The notes: generated by a model from the letters alone, not told the origin. A DNA stretch of 64,000 nucleotides from Alteromonas lipotrueae (GCF_019249215.1 NZ_JAESDI010000001.1:314728-378727); one strand, 5' to 3'; shown: positions 48,767-58,768, counted from the first letter of the stretch. Translations and numbers: made by a program.

Positions 48767-49561
48767 GTGTCAGCTATTATTAAGACCTCTGAAGAAATCG
48801 AAAAAATGCGTGTTGCTGGAAAACTAGCAGCCGATGTACTCACTATGATTGGTCCCTATGTAAAAAAGGGTGTAACTACAGATGAGTTAAATACGATATG
48901 TCATGATTACATTGTTAATGAGCAGCAAGCTATTCCTGCACCATTAAACTATGGTCACCCCCCGTTCCCTAAATCAATTTGTACGTCTGTAAACCATTGT
49001 ATTTGCCATGGCATTCCATCGGACAAAAAATTGAAAGATGGTGACGTTATTAATATCGATGTAACCGTAATTAAAGATGGCTATCATGGCGATACCTCAA
49101 AGATGTTCATTGTTGGTAAACCTGCAATATTGGCTGAACGTTTAACTCGCATCACGCAAGAATGTTTATATGAAGCAATAAAAGAAGTTAAGCCAGGCAT
49201 GACATTGGGCGATATTGGTCATATTTGCCAAACCCATGCTGAAGCGCATAACTATTCAATCGTTCGTGAGTACTGTGGCCATGGTATTGGTGCTAGCTTC
49301 CACGAAGAGCCACAAATCGTGCATTACGGTAAGCCTGGCACTGGCGATGTACTTGAAGCGGGCATGTGCTTCACCATTGAACCTATGGTGAATGCTGGTA
49401 AGCGTTACTCAAAAATTCTTCCTGATCAGTGGACAGTGGTAACCAAAGACAGAAGTTTAAGTGCACAATGGGAACATACCTTGCTGGTTACTGAAGACGG
49501 TGTAGAAGTTTTAACTTTACGTGATGAAGAGGACCTTCCTCGCATCATTTCACACAGTTAA
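48767..49561 (+). CDS. map: Methionine aminopeptidase, type I
   Basis: 264 aa, the E. coli length. Removes the N-terminal Met from nascent proteins. Metal ligands are seen in INIDVTVIKDGYHGDTSKMF (two Asp), YCGHGIGASFHEEP (His), FTIEPMVNAG (Glu) and QWEHTLLVTEDG (Glu). GTG start. Divergent from rpsB and followed by glnD, the classic map-glnD-dapD order. Confidence 0.97.
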   Translation: MSAIIKTSEEIEKMRVAGKLAADVLTMIGPYVKKGVTTDELNTICHDYIVNEQQAIPAPLNYGHPPFPKSICTSVNHCICHGIPSDKKLKDGDVINIDVTVIKDGYHGDTSKMFIVGKPAILAERLTRITQECLYEAIKEVKPGMTLGDIGHICQTHAEAHNYSIVREYCGHGIGASFHEEPQIVHYGKPGTGDVLEAGMCFTIEPMVNAGKRYSKILPDQWTVVTKDRSLSAQWEHTLLVTEDGVEVLTLRDEEDLPRIISHS

Positions 49562-49985
49562 CTTTTCACACCCTGATAAATACTTTTCCGGTTCGATAAG
49601 CACCTTTTATATAGTGCTTGTATCGCGTATGTTTAAATATATAGCAGCGTAAACTTTGTTTGGTTGCTATATATTTTCTACTCCTTCACTTTCTTTCGTT
49701 TACCGATAGCCTTATGTGTAATACGAGTTTTATACGAAAACGACTTCATACTATTTACCACCGTTGTTTTTTCACTTATCGGCTTCGCTATTCCTATCTA
49801 TCGCATGAGCTGTTTTGAAATTAGCGTTGGTATATTTCATTTTACACTCGCAGCATACCTATAACATTTTTGTATATTTATTCACAATATAACCTTGAAT
49901 ATGCAGATAATCGGCACTGCGATTTCGTTTCATTTCGTGATAAGGTTCGTTGTGTTCAAAAAGCTGTACGCATAGAAGGTGTAAT
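49562..49985. other. Gene-free stretch between map and glnD
   Basis: 424 nt, very A/T-rich. A 66-codon hydrophobic frame (49664-49864) exists but starts at TTG with no ribosome site, so I do not accept it. The glnD promoter must lie here, but no convincing elements or terminator were seen. Confidence 0.4.
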
Positions 49986-52637
49986 TTGACGCTGCAATCC
50001 CTAATAAAAAATATTGATCAAATAACGTCGGTTGACGACTTAGTTGCCATCAAGTCGTGTGTGGAAGATAGCTACGCATGGATAAAAGCGTCATTCGATA
50101 GTATTCCTGTTAACCAACTTGTCACGGGGCGTGCCCAATTCGTGGACGCCCTGTTGTGTCACTTGTGGCACCTCTACGGTTTAGACAATGAAAGCGAACT
50201 TTCGTTGTGCGCAGTGGGTGGCTATGGACGGGGACACCTTCAACCTTATTCCGACATCGATTTGCTGATAGTCAGCAAACGCACTCTTAAGCCCGCCACC
50301 CAAGAAAAAGTGAGTCGCTTCATTACACTGCTTTGGGATATTAAGCTTGATGTGGGTCAGTCGGTGCGTACTATTAAAGAAACTGTCAGCCTCGCCAAAG
50401 ATGACATTTCCATTGCTACTAACCTAGTAGAAAGTCGACTGCTTTGCGGCAGCGAATCTATTTTTGAAAAGCTGTGGGATGAAGTTAACGGACGAAATTC
50501 TTGGACGAGCAAAGCGTTCTTCTCCGCGAAGTACGATGAACAAAAGCGACGTCACGCTAAATTTAACGGCACCGCGTACAACCTTGAACCCAATATCAAA
50601 GAAAACCCTGGCTGTTTACGGGATATTCAATCCATTGGTTGGGTAGCGAAAAAACACTTTAAAGAATATGACGGCTGGAACCTCGTGGGTCACGGCTACT
50701 TTACCGAGCAAGAACACAGCGAATTAATTACCTGTAGAATGCATTTGTGGAAAATGCGCTGTGCTTTACATCTCGTTGCTGGGCGAAGTGAAAACCGCCT
50801 TCTTTTTGATTACCAACCTGATGTAGCCACCATGATGGGGTATGGGGAAGAAGGAAAATGCTCAGTTGAGAAAATGATGCGCGACTTCTTCCGCACTGTC
50901 GCCCGAGTTTCTGAATTGAACCAAATGCTTTTGCAACGGTTCAAGTATGACATGCTTAATCAGAGTGTTCAGCGTAGCGCGATTATTAACGAAGATTTCG
51001 AATTACTCGATAATATGATTTCGCCTCGCCATGAAAATGCATTTCCTTCGCCAGAGGCTATTCTAGACTTTTTAAATGTAGTCACTAACACCCCTGAAGT
51101 TCAAGGCTTGAGCACCACCTGTATTCGCCAAATAAGAAACGCACATCGCGCTTTTGAAAATGCTTACTTTGTTGAACGCCCCGCATGCCGTGAAAAGCTC
51201 ATGATCTTGCTTAAACAACCCGACTTTTTTAAATTTGGTTGGGACATTATGCATCAGTACGGCATTTTACAAGCTTACTTACCTGAGTGGGATGCCATTG
51301 TAGGGATGATGCAATTTGATTTGTTTCACGCCTACACAGTGGATGAACATACGCACCGCTTAGTGAAACACGTGAATTACTTTTTCTCGAAAGAGAACAA
51401 AGATTTCCCACGCTGTGGCCGCATCTGTCGTAATTTAGACAAACCAGAAGTATTGTATATTGCCGCTATATTTCACGATATCGCCAAAGGGCGTAATGGT
51501 GACCATTCCACGCTAGGCGCTGTTGATGTTGCCAAGTTCTGTGAACAACATGACGTACCGGCAAACGACGCGGCTATGATAAGCTGGCTAGTGGAAAACC
51601 ACCTACTGATGTCGGTAGTGGCACAGCGCAGAGATATTTACGATCCAGACGTTATCAATGAATTTGCTGGCGCGGTAAGAAGCCACAACCACTTGAACTT
51701 ACTGTATACACTTACCCTTGCAGACATTCGGGCAACCAACGATAATTTGTGGAACGATTGGAAAGCCTCTCTCCTTAGGGAGCTTTATTTAATGACGCAA
51801 AAAGCATTAGATAACGGGTTACAATGCCAAGTTACATTAAGTGAGCGAGTCACTACTCACAAATATCAAGCGCAACAAATTCTGCACGAACGCGGGGTTA
51901 ACTCTGAATCGATTGATGGATTATGGGCACGGTTAGATGATGACTATTTTGTACGATTCAAGCCCACCCAAATTGCATGGCATACCGAAGAAATCGTTAA
52001 AGCTCAGGATGATTGGCTAACACCAGATAGCCACCAGCTTCTAGTTAAAGCGAATGACAACAGTGCAAAAGGCGGCACGGAAATTTTTCTTTTCGGTAAA
52101 GATAGAAAAGCCCTATTTGCACAAGTGGCTTCCGTATTAGACAGCCGTAATTGCTCTATTCACGATGCCCATGTTACCGTAACGCGCGATGGCTATGTGT
52201 TTGACAGTATGTTGGTGCTTGAAAATGATGGCGCGAGGCTATCGTCAGAGTCCCGTATTCAATCGCTAGAAAAAGCGATTAGCACCCAACTTGAAAAACC
52301 AGGCCGTTCTCACGAAAATAAGCGTAAACTACCACGGCAAATGAAGCAGTTAGACGTGCCTACTAAGGTACGCTTTTTCGGTGTGAGCGATGAAGCGACA
52401 CTCATTGAGTTAGAAGCACTAGACGCACCAGGCATATTAGCTAAAATTGGTCATGCTTTTGTTGATACTAATGTCACTTTAAAGCTGGCTAAAATTGCTA
52501 CTATCGGCGAGCGCGCAGAAGATATATTTATTGTCAGTAATGATGCTGGCAAAGCATTAACCCAAGAACAACAAGTAAGCTTGAAAAAGCGTATCTTGTT
52601 TAAACTCGATCAACTTGAAGATATCACGATACCATGA
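49986..52637 (+). CDS. glnD: Bifunctional uridylyltransferase/uridylyl-removing enzyme GlnD
   Basis: 883 aa from TTG 49986 with AGAAGGTG upstream; the frame extends 12 codons further to another TTG without support. The N-terminal nucleotidyltransferase has [20 protein letters not shown] with D90 and D92. The central HD domain has [16 protein letters not shown]. Two C-terminal ACT domains follow (about 695-770 and 800-875). It senses glutamine and uridylylates PII. The stop overlaps the dapD start by 4 nt. Confidence 0.97.
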   Translation: MTLQSLIKNIDQITSVDDLVAIKSCVEDSYAWIKASFDSIPVNQLVTGRAQFVDALLCHLWHLYGLDNESELSLCAVGGYGRGHLQPYSDIDLLIVSKRTLKPATQEKVSRFITLLWDIKLDVGQSVRTIKETVSLAKDDISIATNLVESRLLCGSESIFEKLWDEVNGRNSWTSKAFFSAKYDEQKRRHAKFNGTAYNLEPNIKENPGCLRDIQSIGWVAKKHFKEYDGWNLVGHGYFTEQEHSELITCRMHLWKMRCALHLVAGRSENRLLFDYQPDVATMMGYGEEGKCSVEKMMRDFFRTVARVSELNQMLLQRFKYDMLNQSVQRSAIINEDFELLDNMISPRHENAFPSPEAILDFLNVVTNTPEVQGLSTTCIRQIRNAHRAFENAYFVERPACREKLMILLKQPDFFKFGWDIMHQYGILQAYLPEWDAIVGMMQFDLFHAYTVDEHTHRLVKHVNYFFSKENKDFPRCGRICRNLDKPEVLYIAAIFHDIAKGRNGDHSTLGAVDVAKFCEQHDVPANDAAMISWLVENHLLMSVVAQRRDIYDPDVINEFAGAVRSHNHLNLLYTLTLADIRATNDNLWNDWKASLLRELYLMTQKALDNGLQCQVTLSERVTTHKYQAQQILHERGVNSESIDGLWARLDDDYFVRFKPTQIAWHTEEIVKAQDDWLTPDSHQLLVKANDNSAKGGTEIFLFGKDRKALFAQVASVLDSRNCSIHDAHVTVTRDGYVFDSMLVLENDGARLSSESRIQSLEKAISTQLEKPGRSHENKRKLPRQMKQLDVPTKVRFFGVSDEATLIELEALDAPGILAKIGHAFVDTNVTLKLAKIATIGERAEDIFIVSNDAGKALTQEQQVSLKKRILFKLDQLEDITIP

Positions 52638-53458
52638 ATGAATTGAAAGCCATTATTGAAGACGCCTTCGAAAACCGCGACAACATTAGCCCTTCTTCTG
52701 CCCCAGCAGAAGTGAAACAAGCCGTTGCCGATGCTATTGCATTGCTTAATAGCGGAAAAGCGCGTGTAGCTGAAAAAATCGCGGGCGAATGGGTTGTTCA
52801 TCAGTGGTTAAAGAAAGCCGTTTTACTTTTCTTCCGCCTACACAACAACGATGTTATTGAAGGCGCTGAAAGCCGTTACTACGACAAAGTACCATTGAAA
52901 TACAGCAACTATACTGCTGAACAATTTGCTAATGACGGTGCGCGTATCGTGCCTCCTGCGGCAGTCCGTACCGGTACCTTCGTGGGTAAAAATGCGGTTG
53001 TTATGCCTTCATATGTTAACATTGGTGCATTCGTTGACGAAGGCACCATGGTAGATACATGGGCAACCGTAGGTTCTTGCGCACAAATCGGTAAGAATGT
53101 TCACTTATCTGGTGGTGTTGGCATTGGTGGTGTGCTAGAGCCACTTCAAGCAAACCCTACTATTATTGAAGATAACTGCTTTATTGGCGCACGCTCTGAA
53201 ATTGTTGAAGGCGTTATTGTTGAAGAAGGTGCGGTTATTTCCATGGGCGTTTACATTAGCCAAAGCACCCGTATTTACGACCGTGAAACCGGCGAAGTAC
53301 ATTATGGCCGCGTACCGGCGGGCTCTGTAGTAGTTTCAGGTAACATGCCAAGCCCAGACGGAAAGTACAGCCTATATGCTGCCATTATCGTGAAGAAAGT
53401 AGATGCTAAAACTCGTGCAAAAGTAGGTATTAATGCCCTACTACGTGGTGTTGAATAA
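52634..53458 (+). CDS. dapD: Tetrahydrodipicolinate N-succinyltransferase
   Basis: 274 aa, the E. coli length. A left-handed beta-helix acyltransferase of the succinylase branch of lysine/diaminopimelate synthesis. The helical N-terminal domain runs to about 100. Hexapeptide repeats run from about 110 to 230, including [15 protein letters not shown] and [24 protein letters not shown] overlap with glnD implies coupling; a strong terminator follows. Confidence 0.97.
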   Translation: MNELKAIIEDAFENRDNISPSSAPAEVKQAVADAIALLNSGKARVAEKIAGEWVVHQWLKKAVLLFFRLHNNDVIEGAESRYYDKVPLKYSNYTAEQFANDGARIVPPAAVRTGTFVGKNAVVMPSYVNIGAFVDEGTMVDTWATVGSCAQIGKNVHLSGGVGIGGVLEPLQANPTIIEDNCFIGARSEIVEGVIVEEGAVISMGVYISQSTRIYDRETGEVHYGRVPAGSVVVSGNMPSPDGKYSLYAAIIVKKVDAKTRAKVGINALLRGVE

Positions 53459-53489
53459 GTCTGTATTTTTGTATTCATAGATTTCTATT

Positions 53490-53516
53490 AAAAAAGGGCG
53501 CTTAGCGCCCTTTTTT
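53490..53516. terminator. Bidirectional terminator between dapD and yqcA
   Basis: GGGCGC-TTA-GCGCCC flanked by six A and seven T, so it can end dapD from the left and yqcA from the right. Confidence 0.92.
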
Positions 53517-53544
53517 TATTTTTCGAGATTTGTGTCGAACCCCG

Positions 53545-53994
53545 TTACACACCTAACTGCGATTTAATACCGTTAACCCACTCAATAACCATGGTTTCAG
53601 GTTCAAGGGTCTCTAGGGCATCAACTTCCAGCATGTCGGCTACCGCTTTACCTTGCAGCTCTAACAATAATTCATTGAATTGACGACCGGCTCCACAGAA
53701 GCTTTCTCCATAACTACTATCACCTAACGCTGCAACAGCAAAAGGCTTGTCGTTTAGCAATGGAAACTCGTCTTTCAAATCAGAGAAGACAAATTCTAAG
53801 TTTGGTGGAACATCGCCTTGGCCAGTCGTAGAAGTAATCAATAAGATAGCGTCGGCATCGGTAAAGTCGCTTACTGAAGGATCGCTCTCAAGCTCGCAAT
53901 CTACACCTTGCTCTGCAAGATTTTCTTCAACTTGCTCTGCTACATGTTGCGCATTGCCATACACGGTACCTGCAAAAATTTTTAATGTCGCCAT
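53545..53994 (-). CDS. yqcA: Flavodoxin YqcA
   Basis: 149 aa FMN-binding short-chain flavodoxin. FMN phosphate loop IFAGTVYGNAQHVAEQ at the N-terminus; flavin-ring loops at STTGQGDVPPN and ALGDSSYGESFCGAG. It has the length of E. coli YqcA and lies in the same yqcA-truC-yqcC order, which is why I prefer this name over MioC. The redox partner is unknown. Confidence 0.9.
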   Translation of the reverse strand: MATLKIFAGTVYGNAQHVAEQVEENLAEQGVDCELESDPSVSDFTDADAILLITSTTGQGDVPPNLEFVFSDLKDEFPLLNDKPFAVAALGDSSYGESFCGAGRQFNELLLELQGKAVADMLEVDALETLEPETMVIEWVNGIKSQLGV

Positions 53995-54062
53995 TACTTC
54001 CTCATTATCTTTTCAAATCGTGTGGGTTTCCCGTTTAAGCATCACACTTTCTAGCCCAAACC

Positions 54063-54848
54063 TTAAACCTGATATTCTTGCCACGCATCTAACACTCGTT
54101 GCATTTCTGAATGCATTCTAACAGACACCGATAGCCACTTTCCGGTTATCGGGTGATAAAAACCCATCTGCGTACAACTTAAGGCCAAATTCTGAAAACT
54201 AAAGTGTGTTTGCAAAAATTTGTTCTGTTTTCCGTCTCCGTGGGTGGTATCTCCCAAGATAGGGTGCCTAATATGTACCATATGACGACGCAATTGATGT
54301 TTGCGTCCTGTCGAGGGCAAAAGTTTTACTAATGAATAGCGGGCGGTTTCATATTTACCTACGGCGAAAGGTAATTCATAGTTCGCTAAACTTTCGTATA
54401 CCGTTGTGGCTTGCTGAGGTGCCTGCTGCGGGCGCTTATGTTTATCGGCAATTTTATCGTAACGATATTTGAGCGCATAATCGATGAGCCCTGAATGTTT
54501 AACATAACCACGAACAATAGCGTGATACTGCTTTTGCACCTGCTTATTCATCAACTGCTGGCCAAGCAGCGCCGCTGTTTTACTGTCAAAACTAAACAAT
54601 AGTACACCGGATGTGGGCCTATCTAGTCGGTGAGCGGGAAATACGTGCTTGTTGAGCTGATCCCTTAATGTCTGCACGGCGAAGCGAGTTTCATGCCTGT
54701 CGATAGGACTTCTGTGCACTAATAAACCCGGCGGTTTATCAACGGCCACGATATGCTCATCTTGATATAAAATATTAAGCGGCGGGTATGGCTGCACACT
54801 ATTGCTGCCAGCCTTTTCACTCGGGCTAACCGATAATTCTTCAGGCAT
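54063..54848 (-). CDS. truC: tRNA pseudouridine(65) synthase TruC
   Basis: 261 aa (E. coli 260), RluA family. The catalytic Asp is in PAHRLDRPTSGVLLF. The nucleotide-binding DKPPGLLVHRSPIDRHETRF comes before it, and LLPSTGRKHQLRRHMVHIRH after it. It modifies U65 of tRNA-Ile and tRNA-Asp. It sits 3 nt after yqcC and 68 nt before yqcA. Confidence 0.94.
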   Translation of the reverse strand: MPEELSVSPSEKAGSNSVQPYPPLNILYQDEHIVAVDKPPGLLVHRSPIDRHETRFAVQTLRDQLNKHVFPAHRLDRPTSGVLLFSFDSKTAALLGQQLMNKQVQKQYHAIVRGYVKHSGLIDYALKYRYDKIADKHKRPQQAPQQATTVYESLANYELPFAVGKYETARYSLVKLLPSTGRKHQLRRHMVHIRHPILGDTTHGDGKQNKFLQTHFSFQNLALSCTQMGFYHPITGKWLSVSVRMHSEMQRVLDAWQEYQV

Positions 54849-54851
54849 GAT

Positions 54852-55175
54852 TTACTTCTTATTAGGTTCGGTTAGTTTATCAAGAGTAAGCAACGAAACT
54901 AAGATAGATTCGGGGCAGTTTGGCACATACATCTGCGCCGCAGGGGAAATTGCCATCTTCCCTGGTAGCTGACCCATCGCTATTAAGTAATGACATTTAG
55001 GCACAAAAACATACGCCAGCCATTCGAAAAAAGACAGGGTATCAATAGCAAAAGGGGCAGTACTGGCTAATTGCGCCTTGCTAGGTGATTTGTTCGGCCA
55101 CGTTTTAGTTTGGCGCATCGCTGTTTCTAGCGTATTTAAATGATACTCGAATTCTTCTATTAACTTCATAGTCAT
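54852..55175 (-). CDS. yqcC: YqcC family protein
   Basis: 107 aa from ATG 55175; a longer frame to 55235 is open, but the shorter start fits the family length (about 109 aa). The family pattern LETAMRQTKTWP, then FAIDTLSFFEWLAYVFVPKC and LPGKMAISPAAQMY is clear. The function is unknown. Position directly before truC matches the enteric order. Confidence 0.87.
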   Translation of the reverse strand: MTMKLIEEFEYHLNTLETAMRQTKTWPNKSPSKAQLASTAPFAIDTLSFFEWLAYVFVPKCHYLIAMGQLPGKMAISPAAQMYVPNCPESILVSLLTLDKLTEPNKK

Positions 55176-55337
55176 TACATGGTTTAAGGTTTGCCGTATA
55201 GATCTGGACGGCAGTATACCAGAGGCAGCACTCATTCCGCTCGCACCTTTAAAAGAACAATGCCTTTGCCTGTCGGCAACTAAAATATGCTAAACTTTGC
55301 GCCCTAAAATCAGTTTTATGAAGTGAGAACGCCTGAA

Positions 55338-56390
55338 ATGAACGCAAACAGTATTAACTCTATCAGCGAATTTTTATTGCATGCAGGTACAGAATATATT
55401 GTTTTTGATATGGGTCGAAGACTTACCGCTTTAGACAATCAGGCGTTTTTGGATATTGAGAATGGCTCAACTGTTGCGCCCTTCCCTCGCCAGCAACATG
55501 CGTGGTTCGGCATTGTTTTTTGGAATAAAAATAGCTCAAATCAGCACTATATTTGGTTTATCAAACTCCCTCTAGACGAGCAGGGATTAGTGGTAGCGGC
55601 TTCAAGAAACCATTTTCTGCAAATTATTGTCGATGCACTAGGCCAATCAATTTCTGATGATTCTGAAGCGGCTAACACATTGCCAGATAATCCTTATTCA
55701 TTTGTGCCCGCGCAGTCATTACTTGCGCAATTTAATGCACTGGTTCGCGCGAAGCTGAATCAGCCAATTAGCGTCAGCGCACAGTATGTTATCGCCTACG
55801 TGAAAGCGCCGCAGGTGGCTGACTGGCAAACCATTCCCTTACAGGCAATTGCGGATGTGGTCATTAGATTAGACTCAATGGAAAACGCTCAAGAAGTGCA
55901 AGACAGTGTGCTGCGTAACTTTTCACTTTTTGCCGAACCATTTCAACGGGCTTTTATGGAAATGGCCGAAGTTGCGAACGTATCTGAGCGGCTTAACCAA
56001 TGCATGCTTTCAGTGTTAGACGGTGATGAAATAAGTTTAGCCGCGCTACGGGGTTTGTCTTGTGAGACCAAAAACGACACTATATATACGCAATTAGTGT
56101 CTCACTTTGAAGCTAAGAAATTGAACCGATTAGATATATTAAGTGTTATTGCTGCCCGCCATTTTCAGCAAATGGACGAGAAATTACTGCTGCTATTTTT
56201 TGAAGCGGTTGCCGAGGTCGATAACCAAGAAAACTATAATGGCGACGTATTCCGCGGCTTCTTCTCTGATCTTGTTCAAGTACCCCAGTTACGTGAATTA
56301 GTACTAGGCATACTAAGAACCCCAGAACGCAGTGACTTACTGGCCAGCGCAATTGGCACGCTGTTTTCACAAACTAGGGGTAATGAATGA
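55338..56390 (+). CDS. DUF3549 family protein
   Basis: 350 aa from ATG 55338 (a GTG 15 nt upstream is also open). Cytoplasmic, no TM. SISEFLLHAGTEYIVFDMGR, then LTALDNQAF is the conserved opening of this uncharacterised gammaproteobacterial family. The C-terminal half is mostly helical. Divergent from yqcC and overlapping the next gene by 4 nt, so the two are coupled. No function is known to me. Confidence 0.8.
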   Translation: MNANSINSISEFLLHAGTEYIVFDMGRRLTALDNQAFLDIENGSTVAPFPRQQHAWFGIVFWNKNSSNQHYIWFIKLPLDEQGLVVAASRNHFLQIIVDALGQSISDDSEAANTLPDNPYSFVPAQSLLAQFNALVRAKLNQPISVSAQYVIAYVKAPQVADWQTIPLQAIADVVIRLDSMENAQEVQDSVLRNFSLFAEPFQRAFMEMAEVANVSERLNQCMLSVLDGDEISLAALRGLSCETKNDTIYTQLVSHFEAKKLNRLDILSVIAARHFQQMDEKLLLLFFEAVAEVDNQENYNGDVFRGFFSDLVQVPQLRELVLGILRTPERSDLLASAIGTLFSQTRGNE

Positions 56391-56692
56391 CACTTCTTGA
56401 ATTAACCTTATGGTTAGGCTTAGGCTTTGTCGCCTTTCAGTTTTGGCGCATACGAAGTATTTCCGAATTTACCGATAGTTACTTGCGCCAGTATTGCAAA
56501 AATAATCAACTGCAACTGCTCAGCATTGCCAGAGCCAAAACCCGCATTACTTTCAACTACAGTAAGCCTGATTGGCATAACATTTTTGTGTTTGAATTTT
56601 CAGGAAATGGTGAAGACAGATACAGCGGAGAAGTAGAATTGGTGGGTAAACATATTATTAGAACGACCTTACCACCTCACAGGGTAAATTAG
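56387..56692 (+). CDS. DUF3301 family small membrane-anchored protein
   Basis: 101 aa. One N-terminal hydrophobic helix (2-20, LLELTLWLGLGFVAFQFW) followed by a short soluble domain with YLRQYCKNNQLQLLSIAR. ATGA overlap with the DUF3549 gene. The pair is a recurring neighbour of yqcC in related bacteria as far as I recall; function unknown. Confidence 0.82.
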   Translation: MTLLELTLWLGLGFVAFQFWRIRSISEFTDSYLRQYCKNNQLQLLSIARAKTRITFNYSKPDWHNIFVFEFSGNGEDRYSGEVELVGKHIIRTTLPPHRVN

Positions 56693-56806
56693 CTTTATCG
56701 GGCTTGTTAGCTCGCTATGAAAATAGATATAAACAAGATGACTGTGCCGAACAGGAATAGGTGCTAACAAAATTAACGTTTTTAGTGGTAACGCTAAAAA
56801 TTAAGC

Positions 56807-56839
56807 AAAAAAAGGGGTAGCCTCTCTGCTACCCCTTTT
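56807..56839. terminator. Terminator of the CsrB-like RNA
   Basis: GGGGTAGC-loop-GCTACCCC with flanking AAAAAAA and TTTT. On the minus strand the stem is followed by seven T residues; on the plus strand by only four. It closes the GGA-rich RNA and may also stop readthrough from DUF3301. Confidence 0.92.
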
Positions 56840-57481
56840 CCTGGAATTTTGAGTTTCCCTCTCTGCGTTCCTTTGCGACTAAAATCTTCCCGATTAAAAT
56901 CCATATACGCCCCTTTCCATCTTCTCTCGCGTGTTCCCGTGCGAGTTACCCATCCTTGCGTAAATCCCTTTCCATTTATCCTTAACATCCCACCTATCCT
57001 ACACGTGGGGGCCTCATCCTAAGGCTGTTCCTTGCCAGCATAAGCTGGTGTTCCTATCCTTTCATCCTTTCTGCATTACACATCCTGTGTAACTTGCTCA
57101 ATCCCTAAGCGGTCCGTTCGTTCCTGAGCTGCCTTGCTCTTACGCCTCCTGCGTAAACTATCCTTGCTTAAGCCTTCCAAGCTTTCCTTTACGATACATC
57201 CTGTATCTTTCCTTTTTATGACGATCCTTCGCCAAATCCTTTCTACTTCCTGCTGCGATTCCTTATCGCCTGCGCTTTCCTTGCCTGTCCCTGTGGTAAT
57301 TCCATTTCAGCACATCCGGTGCGCTTATCATCCCTGTAATGCTTCCTGCTTTTCCATCTCCCCTCACTCCTGTTAAGGGATTCTCTTCCTTAAGTTGTCC
57401 AAGGTTGTCCTTAAAATCATCCTGACTCATCGTGTTTCCCTGTGACGCCATTAATAATATCCCTACCAAGAATTCCTGCTA
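56807..57481 (-). ncRNA. csrB: CsrB-type CsrA-sequestering RNA, unusually large (about 675 nt)
   Basis: The minus strand holds about 48 GGA triplets by my count (about 10 expected by chance in 675 nt). Many have the CsrA-favoured form AGGA or CAGGAUG exposed in hairpin loops: TTACACA-GGA-TGTGTAA (57076-57092), GATACAGGATGTATC (57193-57207), TTACGCAGGAGGCGTAA (57140-57156), GCACCGGATGTGC (57310-57322) and GCGATAAGGAATCGC (57255-57269). It ends in a strong intrinsic terminator. A TGTAAT -10-like element at 57488-57493 puts the start near 57480. In E. coli csrB also lies beside yqcC, so synteny agrees. E. coli CsrB is 369 nt; this one is nearly twice that. Long frames here are by-products of the base bias. 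The 5' end is uncertain. Confidence 0.9.
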
Positions 57482-58020
57482 GGTAGAATTACAATAAATT
57501 AAGGAGAAAATAAGGCGCTAAAATGATCTAAAAATGAAAAAACCATATAAATCAATAGCATTAGACTTTAGTCTAGATTTAGACCACGATAAAAAACCCA
57601 CATTTCCTACACTTTTGTAAGAAATATCGTACAAAGCCAGTCGCCATTATGACCAATTGCGAATTTAGTGGCGATCGTCATTCGAAACGAGAATCTCGTT
57701 CAAGACGCAAATTCATACAGCTTCTTGTTTATCAAAAAGCTGTATGTCAGTGAGTACATCTATAGACTACAATTTGTGATTCTTAAACATTAAGCATATC
57801 TATTAGCGGGTATGCTCAACATTCAGTTTAAGGTGACGGACAGTCTTGTACGTTAAGCGGAAGTAGATTTAATTAAGTGTCTAGAGAAGCTTGGTCGATG
57901 CATACTTGTTTTCTGCGCCTCGTCTGATGTGAATTACAACGTAGTCGCAAAATGCTACTCAAGCAGCTTATCACTGAAATCAAAAAAACTGTCGTTTAAC
58001 TACGGTTCAATTAAAGGTTT
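57482..58020. other. Regulatory intergenic region upstream of the CsrB-like RNA
   Basis: 539 nt without a gene. It contains the second TAGACTTTAGTCTA palindrome (57562-57575), the GacA-type site (57616-57633), a small palindrome AACGAGAATCTCGTT (about 57685-57699), and a hairpin with 10-bp arms CATACAGCTT / AAGCTGTATG (57714-57746). The concentration of palindromes suggests a heavily controlled promoter. Confidence 0.6.
57616..57633. promoter_or_regulatory. GacA/UvrY (VarA)-type upstream activating site
   Basis: TGTAAGAAATATCGTACA matches the known palindromic consensus TGTAAG-N6-CTTACA at 11 of 12 defined positions. It lies about 135 nt upstream of the predicted start of the GGA-rich RNA, a distance within the range known for csrB/rsm promoters. 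This ties the RNA to a BarA-UvrY-type two-component system encoded elsewhere. Confidence 0.78.
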
Positions 58021-58428
58021 TCATGGGATAGGCCAGAAAAGAAGGCCTACAATGAGGCATAAAAACAGAAGTGCTGACAAATAATATCTAATAATCTTAT
58101 TGTCTCGTTCTTCTTTTTTTGGTTCATCGTTTACTTCAGCACTAATATCATCTTTCCCAGATGAGGGGAGCCTGTCGAGATAGGGCGCTGGTGTTAAAGC
58201 GACGGGCTGCGTGGCTTTAGAATGGGCAAACTCTCCCTTAATATCATCAGTTTGCAAAATACCTGTATTTTTCGTTTTAATGATTATAGTTTTTAATATT
58301 TCTCTAGCGTCCTGCGGTGATTTGTCTGACAGCTGACGCGTAAGATACATCAGTGCATATTCTTCGATCGAAACTCCATGCGCATCTAGATATTTCTCTA
58401 TTCGCTGTCTATGTACCTCTTTAGGCAT
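58021..58428 (-). CDS. Hypothetical protein with C-terminal membrane anchor
   Basis: 135 aa from ATG 58428 (GAGA 7 nt upstream; a TTG at 58440 is less likely). The N-terminal half (1-60) is helical and charged, with HRQRIEKYLDAHGVSIEEYA. A polar linker (65-110) follows, then one TM helix (about 115-133, YYLSALLFLCLIVGLLFW) at the very end, so the protein is probably tail-anchored with its body in the cytoplasm. I do not recognise it. It stands alone between the csrB promoter region and the cassette-like genes. Confidence 0.7.
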   Translation of the reverse strand: MPKEVHRQRIEKYLDAHGVSIEEYALMYLTRQLSDKSPQDAREILKTIIIKTKNTGILQTDDIKGEFAHSKATQPVALTPAPYLDRLPSSGKDDISAEVNDEPKKEERDNKIIRYYLSALLFLCLIVGLLFWPIP

Positions 58429-58595
58429 ACTGAATCTCAATTTTCATACTAGCATTCATTTTAAACATATTTATACGACAAAAAAAATTCAAGTTTATGA
58501 TTTCTTCAGCGAGCGCTTAAGTAGTCAGACTGTTGCCACACTTTTTAATTTTATTCGCAGAATCAGAGAGAAAGCTATATGAGTTGTAGTACATT

Positions 58596-58742
58596 ATGAT
58601 AGGGGCCGAACCAGAATGCTATTGCCTGCCAGAAATTTTACAATGGTCTTCTGAGTACGTAGAGCAGGCATTTAACCTTTCCCATGAAAACACAAAAAAT
58701 GGTTTTTCAGTGGAGACGGGTGTTACTATGAAGTTTCAATAA
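58596..58742 (+). CDS. Possible small ORF of 48 aa
   Basis: ATG at 58596, product beginning MIGAEPECYCLPEILQWSSE and ending ETGVTMKFQ. It stops 26 nt before the next gene. Amino-acid composition is protein-like, but there is no clear ribosome site, and it could be the broken remains of a longer gene. Not recognised. Confidence 0.3.
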   Translation: MIGAEPECYCLPEILQWSSEYVEQAFNLSHENTKNGFSVETGVTMKFQ

Positions 58743-58768
58743 TATGCTATTAAAGGTCAAAGGAAGCC

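Noticed and set aside
49664-49864. 66-codon hydrophobic ORF between map and glnD
   Set aside because: TTG start, no ribosome site, A/T-rich DNA where hydrophobic frames are common by chance.
56794-57469. Frames of 64-80 codons on both strands across the GGA-rich region
   Set aside because: They arise from the purine bias of the CsrB-like RNA; the proposed peptides are low-complexity (GK/R-rich or P/S-rich) and the region has the repeated-hairpin layout of a structured RNA.
58441-58768. attI or further attC site upstream of the first cassette-like gene
   Set aside because: No GTTRRRY core with a matching inverted partner was found in this interval, so the left boundary of the cluster is not defined.
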